A stretch of 64,000 bases of DNA from Streptomyces camponoticapitis (GTDB lineage: Bacteria; Actinomycetota; Actinomycetes; Streptomycetales; Streptomycetaceae). Below the pieces are notes generated by a model that saw nothing but the letters and a program-made list of their open reading frames with translations, made no database searches and was not told the origin of the DNA. Position 1 is the stretch's first letter; every line of letters begins with the position of its first letter. Positions 1-8,185 of this stretch are shown here, piece by piece. Location: positions 62,001 to 126,000 of the forward strand of contig NZ_BMMV01000001.1 of assembly GCF_014646115.1 (NCBI RefSeq), in the 5' to 3' direction. The position numbers and the translations under genes were made by a program.

Positions 1-246
1 GTCGGCGCCCGGCGGGAACATCCCGATCATTCGGATGTAGCCGCCGAGCGGGATCGCCTTGATCCCGTACTCGGTGTCGCCCCTCTTGCGCGACCAGATG
101 GTGGGGCCGAAACCGACCATGTACTGCGGCACGCGAATGCCGAAGAACTTGGCCGTCGACAGGTGGCCCAGCTCGTGCCACGCGATGGAGAAGAGCAGCC
201 CCACGGCGAAGATCACTATGCCGAGGACTGTCAACAGGATCGTCAT
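1..246 (-). CDS. Site-2 intramembrane metalloprotease, N-terminal part (cut by window edge)
   Basis: The first 82 residues of an M50 (RseP/Rip1-type) zinc protease of the membrane, which cleaves anti-sigma factors and similar substrates inside the bilayer. The start gives a hydrophobic first helix that runs directly into the zinc motif HELGH at about residues 24-28, followed by the typical GFGPTIW and IPLGGYI stretches. Its ATG overlaps the TGA of dxr by four bases (ATGA), and a GGAGG lies 7 bases upstream inside dxr, so the two are probably translationally coupled. The rest of the gene, with the PDZ domain and second metal-ligand helix, lies outside the window. Family assignment is firm; substrate is unknown. 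Confidence 0.9.
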   Translation of the reverse strand, partial: MTILLTVLGIVIFAVGLLFSIAWHELGHLSTAKFFGIRVPQYMVGFGPTIWSRKRGDTEYGIKAIPLGGYIRMIGMFPPGAD

Positions 247-1514
247 GCGCGAGCCTCCGCTGGCTGTTCTTCGCCGAATTTCTCTGCCATTTCGCGGGCC
301 CGGGCGCGTGCCCAGGTCTCCGCTTCGAGGACGTCCGCCACAGTGAGCGAGGTTCCCTTGGCGGGCCGGCCGTGCTCGGCGACGACGTCCGTGACGGTAT
401 CCATGATGCCGTTGAACGGCAGCCGTCCCGCCAGAAACGCGTCCACGCACTCCTCGTTGGCGGCATTGAACACTGCCGGAGCCGTACCTCCGAGCGACCC
501 GACATGCCTGGCGAGTCCCACCGACGGGAAAGCCTCGTTGTCGAGCGGGAAGAACTCCCAGGTCGACGCCGTGGACCAGTCGAAGGCGGGCGCGGCGTCC
601 GGCACCCGTAGCGGCCAGCCGATGCCCACGGCGATCGGACCGCTCATGTCGGGCGGCGTGGCCTGCGCGAGGGTCGAGCCGTCCGTGAACTCCACCATGG
701 AGTGGACGTACGACTGGGGGTGCACGACGACCTCGATGCGTTCGAAGGGGATGTCGTACAGGAGATGCGCCTCGATGACCTCCAGCCCCTTGTTGACGAG
801 GGTCGCGGAGTTGATCGTGATCACGGGGCCCATGGCCCACGTGGGGTGTGCGAGGGCGTCGTCCGGGGTGACGTGGGCCAGTTCGGCTCGCGTACGGCCC
901 CGGAAGGGACCACCGGAGGCCGTGACGACCAGCTTGCGCACATCGGCCCGGGTGCCCGCCGCGAGGCCCTGGAAGAGCGCGGCGTGCTCGGAGTCGACCG
1001 GGATGATCTGCCCCGGCTTGGCGAGCGCCTTGACCAGCGGGCCGCCGACGATCAGCGACTCCTTGTTGGCGAGGGCGAGCGTGCGGCCGGCTTGGAGGGC
1101 GGCGAGGGTCGGCGCGAGGCCGATGGACCCGGTGATGCCGTTGAGCACCGTGTGGCACGGGGACGCCGCGATGTCGGTGGCGGCGTCCGCCCCGGCCAGG
1201 ATCTCGGGGAGCGGCTCGGAGCCGTACTCAGCACCCAGCGCCTCGCGCAGCGCCGGTACGGCGTCCTCGCGGGCGACGGCGACGGTGCGGACCCGGAGCT
1301 GTCGCGCCTGTTCGGCGAGCAGTCCGATCCGCCCGCCTGCGGCGGACAGCGCGGTGACACGGAAGCGGTCGGGGTTGCGCAGGACCAGGTCGATCGCCTG
1401 CGTGCCGATGGACCCCGTGGAGCCGAGGACGACGATGTCCCGGCGGCCTTCGGACGCGTCGAAGGCGATATGGGGGTCGGCGAGGGGGGCTGGACTGTCG
1501 CTCATGGGCCCCAT
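243..1514 (-). CDS. dxr: 1-deoxy-D-xylulose-5-phosphate reductoisomerase
   Basis: Catalyses the NADPH-dependent conversion of DXP to 2-C-methyl-D-erythritol 4-phosphate, the first committed step of the MEP isoprenoid pathway, in the cytoplasm. The 423-residue protein shows the dinucleotide motif GSTGSIG at residues 31-37, LANKES at 148-153 and the metal-ligand segment DSEH at 174-177; the length is typical for the family. Two starts are possible (1514, or 1505 three codons later) and neither has a strong Shine-Dalgarno. It overlaps the site-2 protease gene downstream, a pairing common in actinobacteria where ispG usually follows. Confidence 0.96.
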   Translation of the reverse strand: MGPMSDSPAPLADPHIAFDASEGRRDIVVLGSTGSIGTQAIDLVLRNPDRFRVTALSAAGGRIGLLAEQARQLRVRTVAVAREDAVPALREALGAEYGSEPLPEILAGADAATDIAASPCHTVLNGITGSIGLAPTLAALQAGRTLALANKESLIVGGPLVKALAKPGQIIPVDSEHAALFQGLAAGTRADVRKLVVTASGGPFRGRTRAELAHVTPDDALAHPTWAMGPVITINSATLVNKGLEVIEAHLLYDIPFERIEVVVHPQSYVHSMVEFTDGSTLAQATPPDMSGPIAVGIGWPLRVPDAAPAFDWSTASTWEFFPLDNEAFPSVGLARHVGSLGGTAPAVFNAANEECVDAFLAGRLPFNGIMDTVTDVVAEHGRPAKGTSLTVADVLEAETWARARAREMAEKFGEEQPAEARA

Positions 1515-1593
1515 TCTTGCCGCATCCGGCCACGGCGCGGACAGCGCGGGGCGAAAACGGGGCGCCGAGTTCTTACGGAGCCGGCCCCGTCCG

Positions 1594-2436
1594 TCAGCCC
1601 TTGGCGCCCGCCTCGAACTTCTTCCACTGCGCCGTGATGACCTCTTCGGGCACCTTCCCGATGTCCTTCGTATCCGTGATGTCGGCCCGGAAGGAGAGGG
1701 TCGTGGTGCCGGAACGTACTACGGTGAGGTACTCGTACAGCTTCAGCGTGCCCCTCACGTCGAGGATCGTGAAGCGGTACGCCTGCGCCTCGTCGCCGTG
1801 GTCGGGCGCCTTGACCGGCTCGACCTTCAGGTACTGCCCCTTGGCGACGGCCCGGTTCTCGACGAAGCCGCCCGCGCACGCCTTGCCCGCCGCACCGAGG
1901 GCCTTCATTACGGAGGCCGCGCCGTCGCCGTTGTAGGAACGGAGCTGTACGGCGACGGTCGTGCCCAGCATCTCCTCGGTGACGTCGACGTTGCGGTGGA
2001 CCTCGGACACCGGATCGAAGGCGGTGGCGCCCTTGGCGAGGCTGACGAGGGGCTGGCAGGTGGCGGGGTCGGCGGTGTAGTCCTCCCCCAGGGGCGCGCC
2101 GAGGGTGAACTCTCCGGCGGTGTACTTGCCGATCTTCTCGCCGTCGGTGAAGGCGAGGGCCGTGAGGTCACGCCGGCTGAGGGCCCCGGTGCCGCCGGAG
2201 CCGGCCGGGTCGGGGGCGTCGCCGCTCTCTCCGGCGTCGTCGGCGGGGGTGGACGCGGACGGCTTGCCGTCCGCTCCCGTCTCCTTGGCGCTTTTGCCGC
2301 TGTCGCCCGTCTCGCCGCCCCCGCCGCCGCAGGCGGCCGCACCGGTCAGTACGGCGCCTACGAGCGCGAGAGCCGCCACGCGGCGCGGGCGTGCGCGCCA
2401 GCCGCCGGACCGTCCCTGATTTCCCGCCCCGAACAT
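1594..2436 (-). CDS. Secreted lipoprotein of unknown function
   Basis: Unrecognised 280-residue exported protein. The N-terminus is short and Arg-rich, followed by a hydrophobic stretch and a lipobox-like end (GAAAC, lipidated Cys about residue 36), then a run of Gly and a 50-residue Ser/Asp/Gly/Ala-rich linker. The remaining globular part carries three further cysteines but no motif I can name. The ATG at 2436 is preferred over an upstream in-frame start at 2529 because it places the signal sequence at the N-terminus. It lies 79 bases upstream of dxr on the same strand, so it may be co-transcribed with it. Exported lipoprotein is well supported; function is not. Confidence 0.75.
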   Translation of the reverse strand: MFGAGNQGRSGGWRARPRRVAALALVGAVLTGAAACGGGGGETGDSGKSAKETGADGKPSASTPADDAGESGDAPDPAGSGGTGALSRRDLTALAFTDGEKIGKYTAGEFTLGAPLGEDYTADPATCQPLVSLAKGATAFDPVSEVHRNVDVTEEMLGTTVAVQLRSYNGDGAASVMKALGAAGKACAGGFVENRAVAKGQYLKVEPVKAPDHGDEAQAYRFTILDVRGTLKLYEYLTVVRSGTTTLSFRADITDTKDIGKVPEEVITAQWKKFEAGAKG

Positions 2437-2632
2437 GCCTGCCCCAATCGTCAGTTGACGGCGTCCTCGGCCCCGCGCCCTCGGCGGCACCCCTGGCCGA
2501 ATCGCGCGGCTCGCGCCCCGTGTGGTCACGTGGCGGCTTGATTGTGCTGCATGCGGGCCCCGTGGTCACACGCGGCGGGCCGGGGCACCGGCGGCCGAGT
2601 CGAGACATCTTCGGCAAGTTGTGGCATCCGCA

Positions 2633-2661
2633 TTGACACGCCTCACGCGCGGCGCAATTCT
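2633..2661 (+). promoter_or_regulatory. Promoter of the GH64 glucanase
   Basis: TTGACA at 2633-2638 is a perfect -35 hexamer, followed after 17 bases by AATTCT at 2656-2661 as a -10. The start codon lies about 180 bases downstream. The -10 overlaps the left end of the palindrome at 2658-2677, which fits repression by blocking initiation. Confidence 0.55.
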
Positions 2662-2677
2662 GAGAGCGCTCTCAGAA
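2658..2677. promoter_or_regulatory. LacI-family type operator (20-bp perfect palindrome)
   Basis: TTCTGAGAGCGCTCTCAGAA is a perfect 20-bp dyad. Its centre GAGCGCTC is that of the CebR/CelR class of LacI-type operators (TGGGAGCGCTCCCA), which control polysaccharide-degrading enzymes in actinobacteria. The position over the -10 and start site of the glucanase promoter supports sugar-inducible repression. No LacI-family regulator gene is in this window. Confidence 0.7.
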
Positions 2678-2839
2678 AGGTCTGGACCTGAAGAGTCACG
2701 CGCTTCCGGTTTCCCGCTCCCGGCAGGCCCTCCGGCTCCCGGCCCTTCAGGTCGCACCCGCCTCACCGGCGGCGTCGGTACGTCAGATTCCGCCCCCCAC
2801 TGTTCTCACCGGGATTCACCTGACGAGGAGGAAGAGCGA

Positions 2840-4036
2840 GTGCCCGCGATACGCAAGCTGCTGGCCTCTCTGGCCGCCGCGGTGGTCTTCACCACCGGAT
2901 TCACGGCCTTGACCAGCACCACCCCGGCCGAGGCCGCGGTTCCCAGCACCATTCCGTTCACCATCACGAACAACTCCGGCCGCGGCGAACAGCTCTACAT
3001 CTACAACCTCGGTACCGAGCTCTCCTCCGGCCGCCAGGGCTGGGCCGACGCCAACGGCACCTTCCACGCCTGGCCCGGCGGCGGCAATCCGCCGACCCCG
3101 GCGCCCGACGCCTCGATCGCGGGACCGCCCCCGGGGCAGAGCCGGACGATCCAGCTGCCGAAGTTCTCGGGACGGGTCTACTTCTCGTACGGGCAGAAGC
3201 TCGTCTTCAAGCTGGCCACCGGCGGGCTGGTGCAGCCGGCCGTACAGAATCCGAGCGACCCGAACCGGAACATCCTCTTCAACTGGTCCGAGTACACGCT
3301 CAACGACTCCGGCCTCTGGATCAACAGCACCCAGGTAGACATGTTCTCGGCGCCGTACGCGGTCGGCGTCAAGGGCCCCAGCGGCGCGACCAAGACCACG
3401 GGCCACCTGAAGCCGGGCGGCTACAACGGCTTCTACAACTCTCTCAGGAGCCAGCCGGGCGGCTGGGGCGGTCTGATCCAGACCCGGCCGGACGGCACGG
3501 TCCTGCGGGCGCTCGCACCGGGTCACGGCATCCCCTCCGGCGCCCTGCCGGCCGGTGTGCTGAACGACTACATCGACCGGGTGTGGGCGAAGTACGCCAA
3601 CTCCCCGCTCACGGTGACCCCGTTCGCGAATCAGCCGGCGGTCAAGTACGTCGGCAGGGTCTCCGGCAACGTCATGAACTTCACCAACACCTCGGGCGCC
3701 GTGGTCACTTCGTTCCAGAAGCCCGACGCCGACAGCATCTTCGGCTGCTACAAGCTGCTCGACGCGCCCAACGACCAAGTACGGGGCCCGATTTCACGCA
3801 CGCTGTGCGCCGGGTTCAACCGCTCGACGCTCCTGACCAACCCCAACCAGCCCGACGCCGGCCCGGCGGACTTCTACAAGGACAGCGTCACCAACCACTA
3901 CGCGCGGAAGATCCACGAGCAGATGGTCGACGGCAAGGCGTACGCGTTCGCCTTCGACGACGTCGGCGCCCATGAGTCGCTCGTGCACGACGGCGACCCG
4001 CGGCAGGCGTACCTCACGCTCGACCCGTTCAACTAG
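2840..4036 (+). CDS. Secreted GH64 beta-1,3-glucanase
   Basis: Extracellular laminarin/callose-degrading glucanase of glycoside hydrolase family 64 (laminaripentaose-producing type). The GTG start at 2840 has a GGAGG about 9 bases upstream and yields a Sec signal peptide ending near AEAA (residues 30-33). The mature part contains WSEYT with Glu151 and QVDMF with Asp167. These are 16 residues apart, the spacing of the catalytic Glu/Asp pair of the characterised Streptomyces matensis enzyme. At 398 residues it has a catalytic domain only, with no carbohydrate-binding module. It ends at a strong hairpin shared with the convergent acyl-CoA dehydrogenase gene. An in-frame extension up to 2522 is rejected. 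Confidence 0.9.
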   Translation: MPAIRKLLASLAAAVVFTTGFTALTSTTPAEAAVPSTIPFTITNNSGRGEQLYIYNLGTELSSGRQGWADANGTFHAWPGGGNPPTPAPDASIAGPPPGQSRTIQLPKFSGRVYFSYGQKLVFKLATGGLVQPAVQNPSDPNRNILFNWSEYTLNDSGLWINSTQVDMFSAPYAVGVKGPSGATKTTGHLKPGGYNGFYNSLRSQPGGWGGLIQTRPDGTVLRALAPGHGIPSGALPAGVLNDYIDRVWAKYANSPLTVTPFANQPAVKYVGRVSGNVMNFTNTSGAVVTSFQKPDADSIFGCYKLLDAPNDQVRGPISRTLCAGFNRSTLLTNPNQPDAGPADFYKDSVTNHYARKIHEQMVDGKAYAFAFDDVGAHESLVHDGDPRQAYLTLDPFN

Positions 4037-4054
4037 GGCAGCCCCCGTACGCCA

Positions 4055-4088
4055 CGGGCCGCGTCCTCCGTAAGGAGGACGCGGCCCG
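4055..4088. terminator. Bidirectional terminator between glucanase and acyl-CoA dehydrogenase
   Basis: A perfect 15-bp GC-rich stem (4055-4069 with 4074-4088) closed by the tetraloop GTAA. It sits 18 bases after the glucanase stop and 75 bases past the stop of the convergent gene, so it can serve both. No long U tract, as is usual in streptomycetes. Confidence 0.8.
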
Positions 4089-4163
4089 GTGGTTTCCCCC
4101 ACCCCGTCGGAACGGCCGGAAGGGCTCGGCTCCCGGTCGGTCCAGGCAACTCGACCCGGTCGC

Positions 4164-6125
4164 TCAGCGGATGGGCCGGTGGACGTTGTTCCGCTGCGAC
4201 GGACCGGGCGTGGCGTCGGCGATCCAGGGGCCGTCACCGCTCGGGTCGATGATGCCTTCCTCCAGCCAGGTGTACGTCCCCGACAGCACACCGTTCACGA
4301 CCTTGCGGTCGATGTCGTCCGTGTTGGACCACAGCCGCGTGAACAGTTCCTCGACGCGGATCCGGGCCTGCCGGCAGAAGACGTCGGCGAGCTGGTACGC
4401 CTCGCGGCCGTGCTCTCCCCCCGTACGCAGCATCTCGGCCCGTACGCACGCCGCGCTCATCGCGAACAGTTCGGCGCCGATGTCCACGATGCGGCCGAGG
4501 AAGCCCTGCTTGGTCTCCATGCCGCCCTGCCAGCGCGACATGGCGTAGAAGGTCGAGCGGGCGAGCTTGCGCGACGTCCGCTCGACGTAGCGCAGATGCG
4601 CGGAGAGATCCAGATGCCCCTTGGGGTGAAACTCCGCATAGGAGTTGGGCAGTTGGCCGGGACCGGCGACCAGCTTCGGCAGCCAGCGTGCGTAGAAGGC
4701 GCCCGCCTGCGCTCCGGCCCTCGCCTTGTCGGACAGCGTCTTGTCGGGGTCGATGATGTCGCCGGCCACCGACAGGTGCGCGTCGACCGCCTCGCGGGCG
4801 ATCAGCAGATGCATGATCTCCGTGGAGCCCTCGAAGATCCGGTTGATCCGCATGTCGCGCAGGACCTGCTCGGCGGGCACGGCACGTTCCCCCCGGGCGG
4901 CCAGTGAATCGGCCGTCTCGAAGCCCCGTCCGCCGCGGATCTGGACGAGTTCGTCCGCCATCAGCCAGCCCATCTCGGAGCCGTACAGCTTGGCCAACGC
5001 CGCCTCGATACGGATGTCGTTGCGGTCCTCGTCGGCCATCTGGGACGACAGGTCGACCACGGCCTCCAGCGCGAAGGTCGTCGCCGCGATGAACGAGATC
5101 TTCTCCCCCACCGCCTCGTGCTGGGCGACGGGCTTGCCCCACTGCTCGCGCGCCGCCGTCCACTCGCGGGCGATCTTCAGGCACCACTTGCCCGCGCCGA
5201 CGCACATCGCGGGAAGCGACAGACGGCCGGTGTTGAGCGTGGTGAGGGCGATCTTGAGGCCGGCTCCCTCGGGGCCGATGCGGTTCGCCGCCGGGACCCG
5301 TACCTGGTGGAAGCGGGTGACCCCGTTCTCCAGACCGCGCAGGCCCATGAAGGCGTTGCGGTTCTCCACCGTGATGCCCGGCGAGTCCGCCTCGACGACG
5401 AAGGCGGTGATACCGCCCTTGTGCCCCTCCCTCTTCGGTACACGGGCCATCACGACGAGGAGGTCGGCGACGACTCCGTTGGTGGTCCAGAGCTTCACGC
5501 CGTCCAGGACGTAGTCGTCGCCATCGCGCACCGCGGTGGTGGCGAGCCGCGCGGGGTCCGAGCCGACATCGGGCTCGGTCAGCAGGAAGGCGGAGATGTC
5601 GGTACGGGCCAGGCGCGGCAGGAACGTGTCCTTCTGCTCCTGGGTGCCGAACATTTTGAGCGGCTGCGGTACGCCGATCGACTGATGCGCCGAGAGCAGC
5701 GCGCCGATCGAGGCGTTCGCCATGCCGACCAGCGCGAGGGCCTTGTTGTAGTACACCTGGGTGAGGCCGAGGCCGCCGTATTTCCGGTCGATCTTCATGC
5801 CGAAGGCGCCGAGTTCCTTGAGGCCGTTGATCACCTCGTCGGGAATGCGCGCCTCGCGCTCGATCGTGGCGCCGTCGATCCGCGTCTCGCAGAACTCACG
5901 CAGCGTGGCCAGGAAGGCCTCTCCGCGCCGTACGTCCTCCGCCTGGGGCGCGGGGTGGGGATGGATGAGATCGAGCTGGAAACGGCCGAGGAACAGCTCC
6001 TTGGCGAAGCTCGGCTTGCGCCAGCTCTGCTCACGGGCGGCCTCGGCCACCCGTCGCGCTTCCCGCTCGGAGACCTTGGGCTCCGGGACCTGGGCCGTGT
6101 CGAATGAATCGGATGGAGCGGACAT
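4164..6125 (-). CDS. Long-form acyl-CoA dehydrogenase (VLCAD-like)
   Basis: FAD-dependent alpha,beta-dehydrogenation of an acyl-CoA, the first step of beta-oxidation. The 653-residue protein is much longer than the 380-residue short-chain type. It has an N-terminal extension of about 60 residues, the acyl-CoA dehydrogenase core with TEPDVGSD at 183-190 and the FEGSTEI segment whose Glu (about 432) is the likely catalytic base, and then a helical C-terminal domain of about 200 residues as in mammalian VLCAD/ACAD9. It is a single-gene unit ending at the 4055-4088 hairpin. A 14-bp palindrome 80 bases upstream may be its operator. Chain-length preference cannot be read from the sequence. Confidence 0.92.
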   Translation of the reverse strand: MSAPSDSFDTAQVPEPKVSEREARRVAEAAREQSWRKPSFAKELFLGRFQLDLIHPHPAPQAEDVRRGEAFLATLREFCETRIDGATIEREARIPDEVINGLKELGAFGMKIDRKYGGLGLTQVYYNKALALVGMANASIGALLSAHQSIGVPQPLKMFGTQEQKDTFLPRLARTDISAFLLTEPDVGSDPARLATTAVRDGDDYVLDGVKLWTTNGVVADLLVVMARVPKREGHKGGITAFVVEADSPGITVENRNAFMGLRGLENGVTRFHQVRVPAANRIGPEGAGLKIALTTLNTGRLSLPAMCVGAGKWCLKIAREWTAAREQWGKPVAQHEAVGEKISFIAATTFALEAVVDLSSQMADEDRNDIRIEAALAKLYGSEMGWLMADELVQIRGGRGFETADSLAARGERAVPAEQVLRDMRINRIFEGSTEIMHLLIAREAVDAHLSVAGDIIDPDKTLSDKARAGAQAGAFYARWLPKLVAGPGQLPNSYAEFHPKGHLDLSAHLRYVERTSRKLARSTFYAMSRWQGGMETKQGFLGRIVDIGAELFAMSAACVRAEMLRTGGEHGREAYQLADVFCRQARIRVEELFTRLWSNTDDIDRKVVNGVLSGTYTWLEEGIIDPSGDGPWIADATPGPSQRNNVHRPIR

Positions 6126-6204
6126 CGGGAACTCACCTCGCCGCGAACGTCGGGTCGATGGGCCCGACCGGCCAAGGCGTTGTCATGGCGCCCTGGTGGG
6201 AAAG

Positions 6205-6218
6205 GTACCGGCCGGTAC
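6205..6218. promoter_or_regulatory. 14-bp palindrome, candidate operator of the acyl-CoA dehydrogenase gene
   Basis: GTACCGGCCGGTAC is a perfect dyad 80-93 bases upstream of the acyl-CoA dehydrogenase start. Half sites of the form TACCG...CGGTA suit a TetR-family regulator, the class that commonly controls fatty-acid degradation in actinobacteria. No binding regulator is identified. Confidence 0.4.
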
Positions 6219-6314
6219 TACTCGTCCGTATCTACCCGAATACCGAGGGTGTAGCCAGTCCTGCCGCGCACCGTCGGCGCCACGGGGCGGAGTCGTTCAC
6301 CTACCCCGAGGTGG

Positions 6315-6341
6315 CCGGGACCGCCACTACGGCGGTCCCGG
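6315..6341. terminator. Hairpin downstream of aldehyde dehydrogenase (distal)
   Basis: An 11-bp perfect stem (6315-6325 with 6331-6341) and a 5-base loop, about 115 bases past the stop of the minus-strand aldehyde dehydrogenase. Probably a back-up terminator to the nearer hairpin at 6392-6420. Confidence 0.5.
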
Positions 6342-6391
6342 CGGCGTCGCCCTCGGCACGGCCTCGGTGCGGATGCGGCGGGGGCCAGGAC

Positions 6392-6420
6392 GGGGCCGTA
6401 CGGGGTGCGTGTACGGCCCC
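6392..6420 (-). terminator. Terminator of aldehyde dehydrogenase (proximal)
   Basis: A 10-bp perfect stem (6392-6401 with 6411-6420) and a 9-base loop, 34 bases past the stop codon. Confidence 0.6.
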
Positions 6421-6453
6421 GTACGGGCCCCGTCATTGGTCGCGGACCGGGCT

Positions 6454-7914
6454 TTAGAGGGCGAGGCCCGTGAAGACCATGACGCGCTCGTACGTGTAGT
6501 CGTCCATCGCGTACTTCACGCCCTCGCGGCCGACGCCGGACTGCTTGACGCCGCCGTACGGCATCTGGTCGGCGCGGTACGAGGGGATGTCACCGATGAT
6601 CACGCCGCCGACCTCGAGCGCCCGGTGCGCGCGGAACGCCGCCTGCACGTCGTGGGTGAACACGCCCGCCTGGAGGCCGTACTTGGAGTCGTTCACCGTC
6701 TCGAACGCCGCCGCCTCGCCCTCGACGCGGCTGAGGGTGACAACGGGGCCGAAGACCTCCTCACAGGAGATCGTGACGTCCGGCGGGACGTCGGCGAGGA
6801 CGGTGGGCGTGTAGGACGCCCCGTCACGCTTTCCGCCGGACAGGAGCCGGGCGCCCGCGCGTACGGCCTCGTCCACCCATGCCTCCACGCGCTTGGCGGC
6901 GTCCTCGCTGACGAGGGGGCCCACGTCCGTGGCGTCGTCGGACGGGTCACCGGTGACCTGCGCCTCGACGGCGGCGACGATCTTCGGTACGAGGCGCTCG
7001 TACAGGGACGCGTCCGCGACGACGCGCTGCACCGAGATGCAGGACTGGCCGCCCTGGTAGTTGGCGAAGGTGCCGATCCGGGTCGCCGCCCAGTCGAGAT
7101 CCTTCTCGCTCGCGTAGTCGGCGAGGACAACTGCCGCACCGTTGCCGCCGAGTTCGAGGGTGCAGTGCTTGCGGGGCACCGAGTCCATGATGGCGAAGCC
7201 GACCTTGTCGGAGCCGGTGAAGGAGATCACCGGCAGCCGCTCGTCCTGCACGAGGGTGGGCATCCGGTCGTTGCCGACGGGCAGCACCGACCAGGCGCCG
7301 GCGGGCAGCTCGGTCTCGGCGAGCAGCTCGCCGATGAGCAGGCCGGAGAGCGGCGTCGCGGGTGCGGGCTTGAGGATGATCGGGGCACCGACGGCGATGG
7401 CCGGGGCGATCTTGTGCGCGCACAGGTTCAGCGGGAAGTTGAACGGCGCGATCCCGAGCACGACGCCGCGCGGAAAGCGGCGGGTCAGCGCGAGGCGGCC
7501 GGTGCCGCCGGCGTCGGTGTCGAGGCGCTGGGCCTCGCCGCCGTTGAACCGGCGGGACTCCTCGGCCGCGAACCGGAAGACCGAGACGGCGCGGCCCACC
7601 TCTCCTCGTGCCCACTTCATGGGCTTGCCGTTCTCGGCGGAGATCAGGCGGGCGATCTCCTCGGTGCGCTCGACGAGACGGCGCGAGACATGGTCGAGCG
7701 CGGCGGCCCTGACGTGGGCGGGCGTCGCGGCGAACTCGTCGCGCACGGCGTACGCGGCGGCGACGGCCTCTTCGACCTGGGCCTCGGTCGGGACGGCGAC
7801 CTTGCCGACGAGCCGGCCGTCCCACGGGGACGTGACATCCAAGGTCTCCTCACCGGTGGCCTGGCGCCCGGCGAGCCAGAAGGCATGGGTGGCTGCCACA
7901 GTTTCGTTCGGCAT
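6454..7914 (-). CDS. Aldehyde dehydrogenase, probably succinate-semialdehyde dehydrogenase
   Basis: NAD(P)-dependent oxidation of an aldehyde to a carboxylate. The 486-residue protein has the ALDH fold signatures: PFNFP at 157-161, catalytic Glu254 in LELGG and nucleophile Cys292 in QGGQSC. From its neighbours (a PucR regulator directly upstream, gabT 5 kb away, polyamine genes beyond) I infer that it oxidises succinic semialdehyde from GABA to succinate, but motifs alone cannot separate this from other ALDH substrates. The ATG at 7914 has a GGAAGG about 13 bases upstream. Its leader carries half-sites also found upstream of gabT. Confidence 0.85.
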   Translation of the reverse strand: MPNETVAATHAFWLAGRQATGEETLDVTSPWDGRLVGKVAVPTEAQVEEAVAAAYAVRDEFAATPAHVRAAALDHVSRRLVERTEEIARLISAENGKPMKWARGEVGRAVSVFRFAAEESRRFNGGEAQRLDTDAGGTGRLALTRRFPRGVVLGIAPFNFPLNLCAHKIAPAIAVGAPIILKPAPATPLSGLLIGELLAETELPAGAWSVLPVGNDRMPTLVQDERLPVISFTGSDKVGFAIMDSVPRKHCTLELGGNGAAVVLADYASEKDLDWAATRIGTFANYQGGQSCISVQRVVADASLYERLVPKIVAAVEAQVTGDPSDDATDVGPLVSEDAAKRVEAWVDEAVRAGARLLSGGKRDGASYTPTVLADVPPDVTISCEEVFGPVVTLSRVEGEAAAFETVNDSKYGLQAGVFTHDVQAAFRAHRALEVGGVIIGDIPSYRADQMPYGGVKQSGVGREGVKYAMDDYTYERVMVFTGLAL

Positions 7915-7971
7915 TGCGAGTCCCGGCCCTTCCGAAGTGGTGGTGTTGTCTCCCCCACCGTAGGGGCGCGG

Positions 7972-7992
7972 GCCACGGACGTGATTTGTCCG
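7972..7992. promoter_or_regulatory. Candidate regulator half-sites shared with the gabT promoter
   Basis: GCCACGGAC (7972-7980) and TTGTCCG (7986-7992), read on the minus strand as CGGACAA and GTCCGTGGC, lie about 60-80 bases upstream of the aldehyde dehydrogenase start. The same two words occur upstream of gabT at 12533-12547, there fused in the other order. A PucR-type regulator encoded next door is the natural candidate ligand; this is inference. Confidence 0.35.
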
Positions 7993-8185
7993 GGGTGGAG
8001 TGGTGGCAGGTGCGTGCTGTGACGCTTTGGCATAGGCGACCGTTGGCGCGCCGTCACCGGAGGAGGGCCGGTGGGCCGGCGTCGACCGCCCGCGGGACGC
8101 CCACGGCGGCCCGGCGCGATAACTGCCTAATACGTCGCGGCAGTTGAGGCGAAGAGCGGCTGAGGAGCCGGCCCCTCTCCCTCAG

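Larger units (their letters stand above)
2437..2839. other. Divergent intergenic region, lipoprotein / glucanase
   Basis: A gap of 403 bases between two divergent genes for exported proteins. It contains a good promoter facing the glucanase and a 20-bp perfect palindrome overlapping its -10 region (listed separately). Nothing else was recognised. Confidence 0.7.
6126..6453. other. Intergenic region between acyl-CoA dehydrogenase and aldehyde dehydrogenase
   Basis: A gap of 328 bases. It holds two GC-rich hairpins just past the aldehyde dehydrogenase stop and a 14-bp palindrome in the acyl-CoA dehydrogenase leader (all listed separately). No small gene was recognised. Confidence 0.65.

Noticed and set aside
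163..2541. A 792-codon plus-strand open frame across dxr and the lipoprotein gene
   Set aside because: It is antisense to two well-supported genes, has Ser/Arg/Pro-rich shadow composition and no domain.
5761..8022. A 753-codon plus-strand open frame across the acyl-CoA dehydrogenase and aldehyde dehydrogenase genes
   Set aside because: Both genes on the other strand have complete catalytic motifs; the long frame reflects high GC content only.
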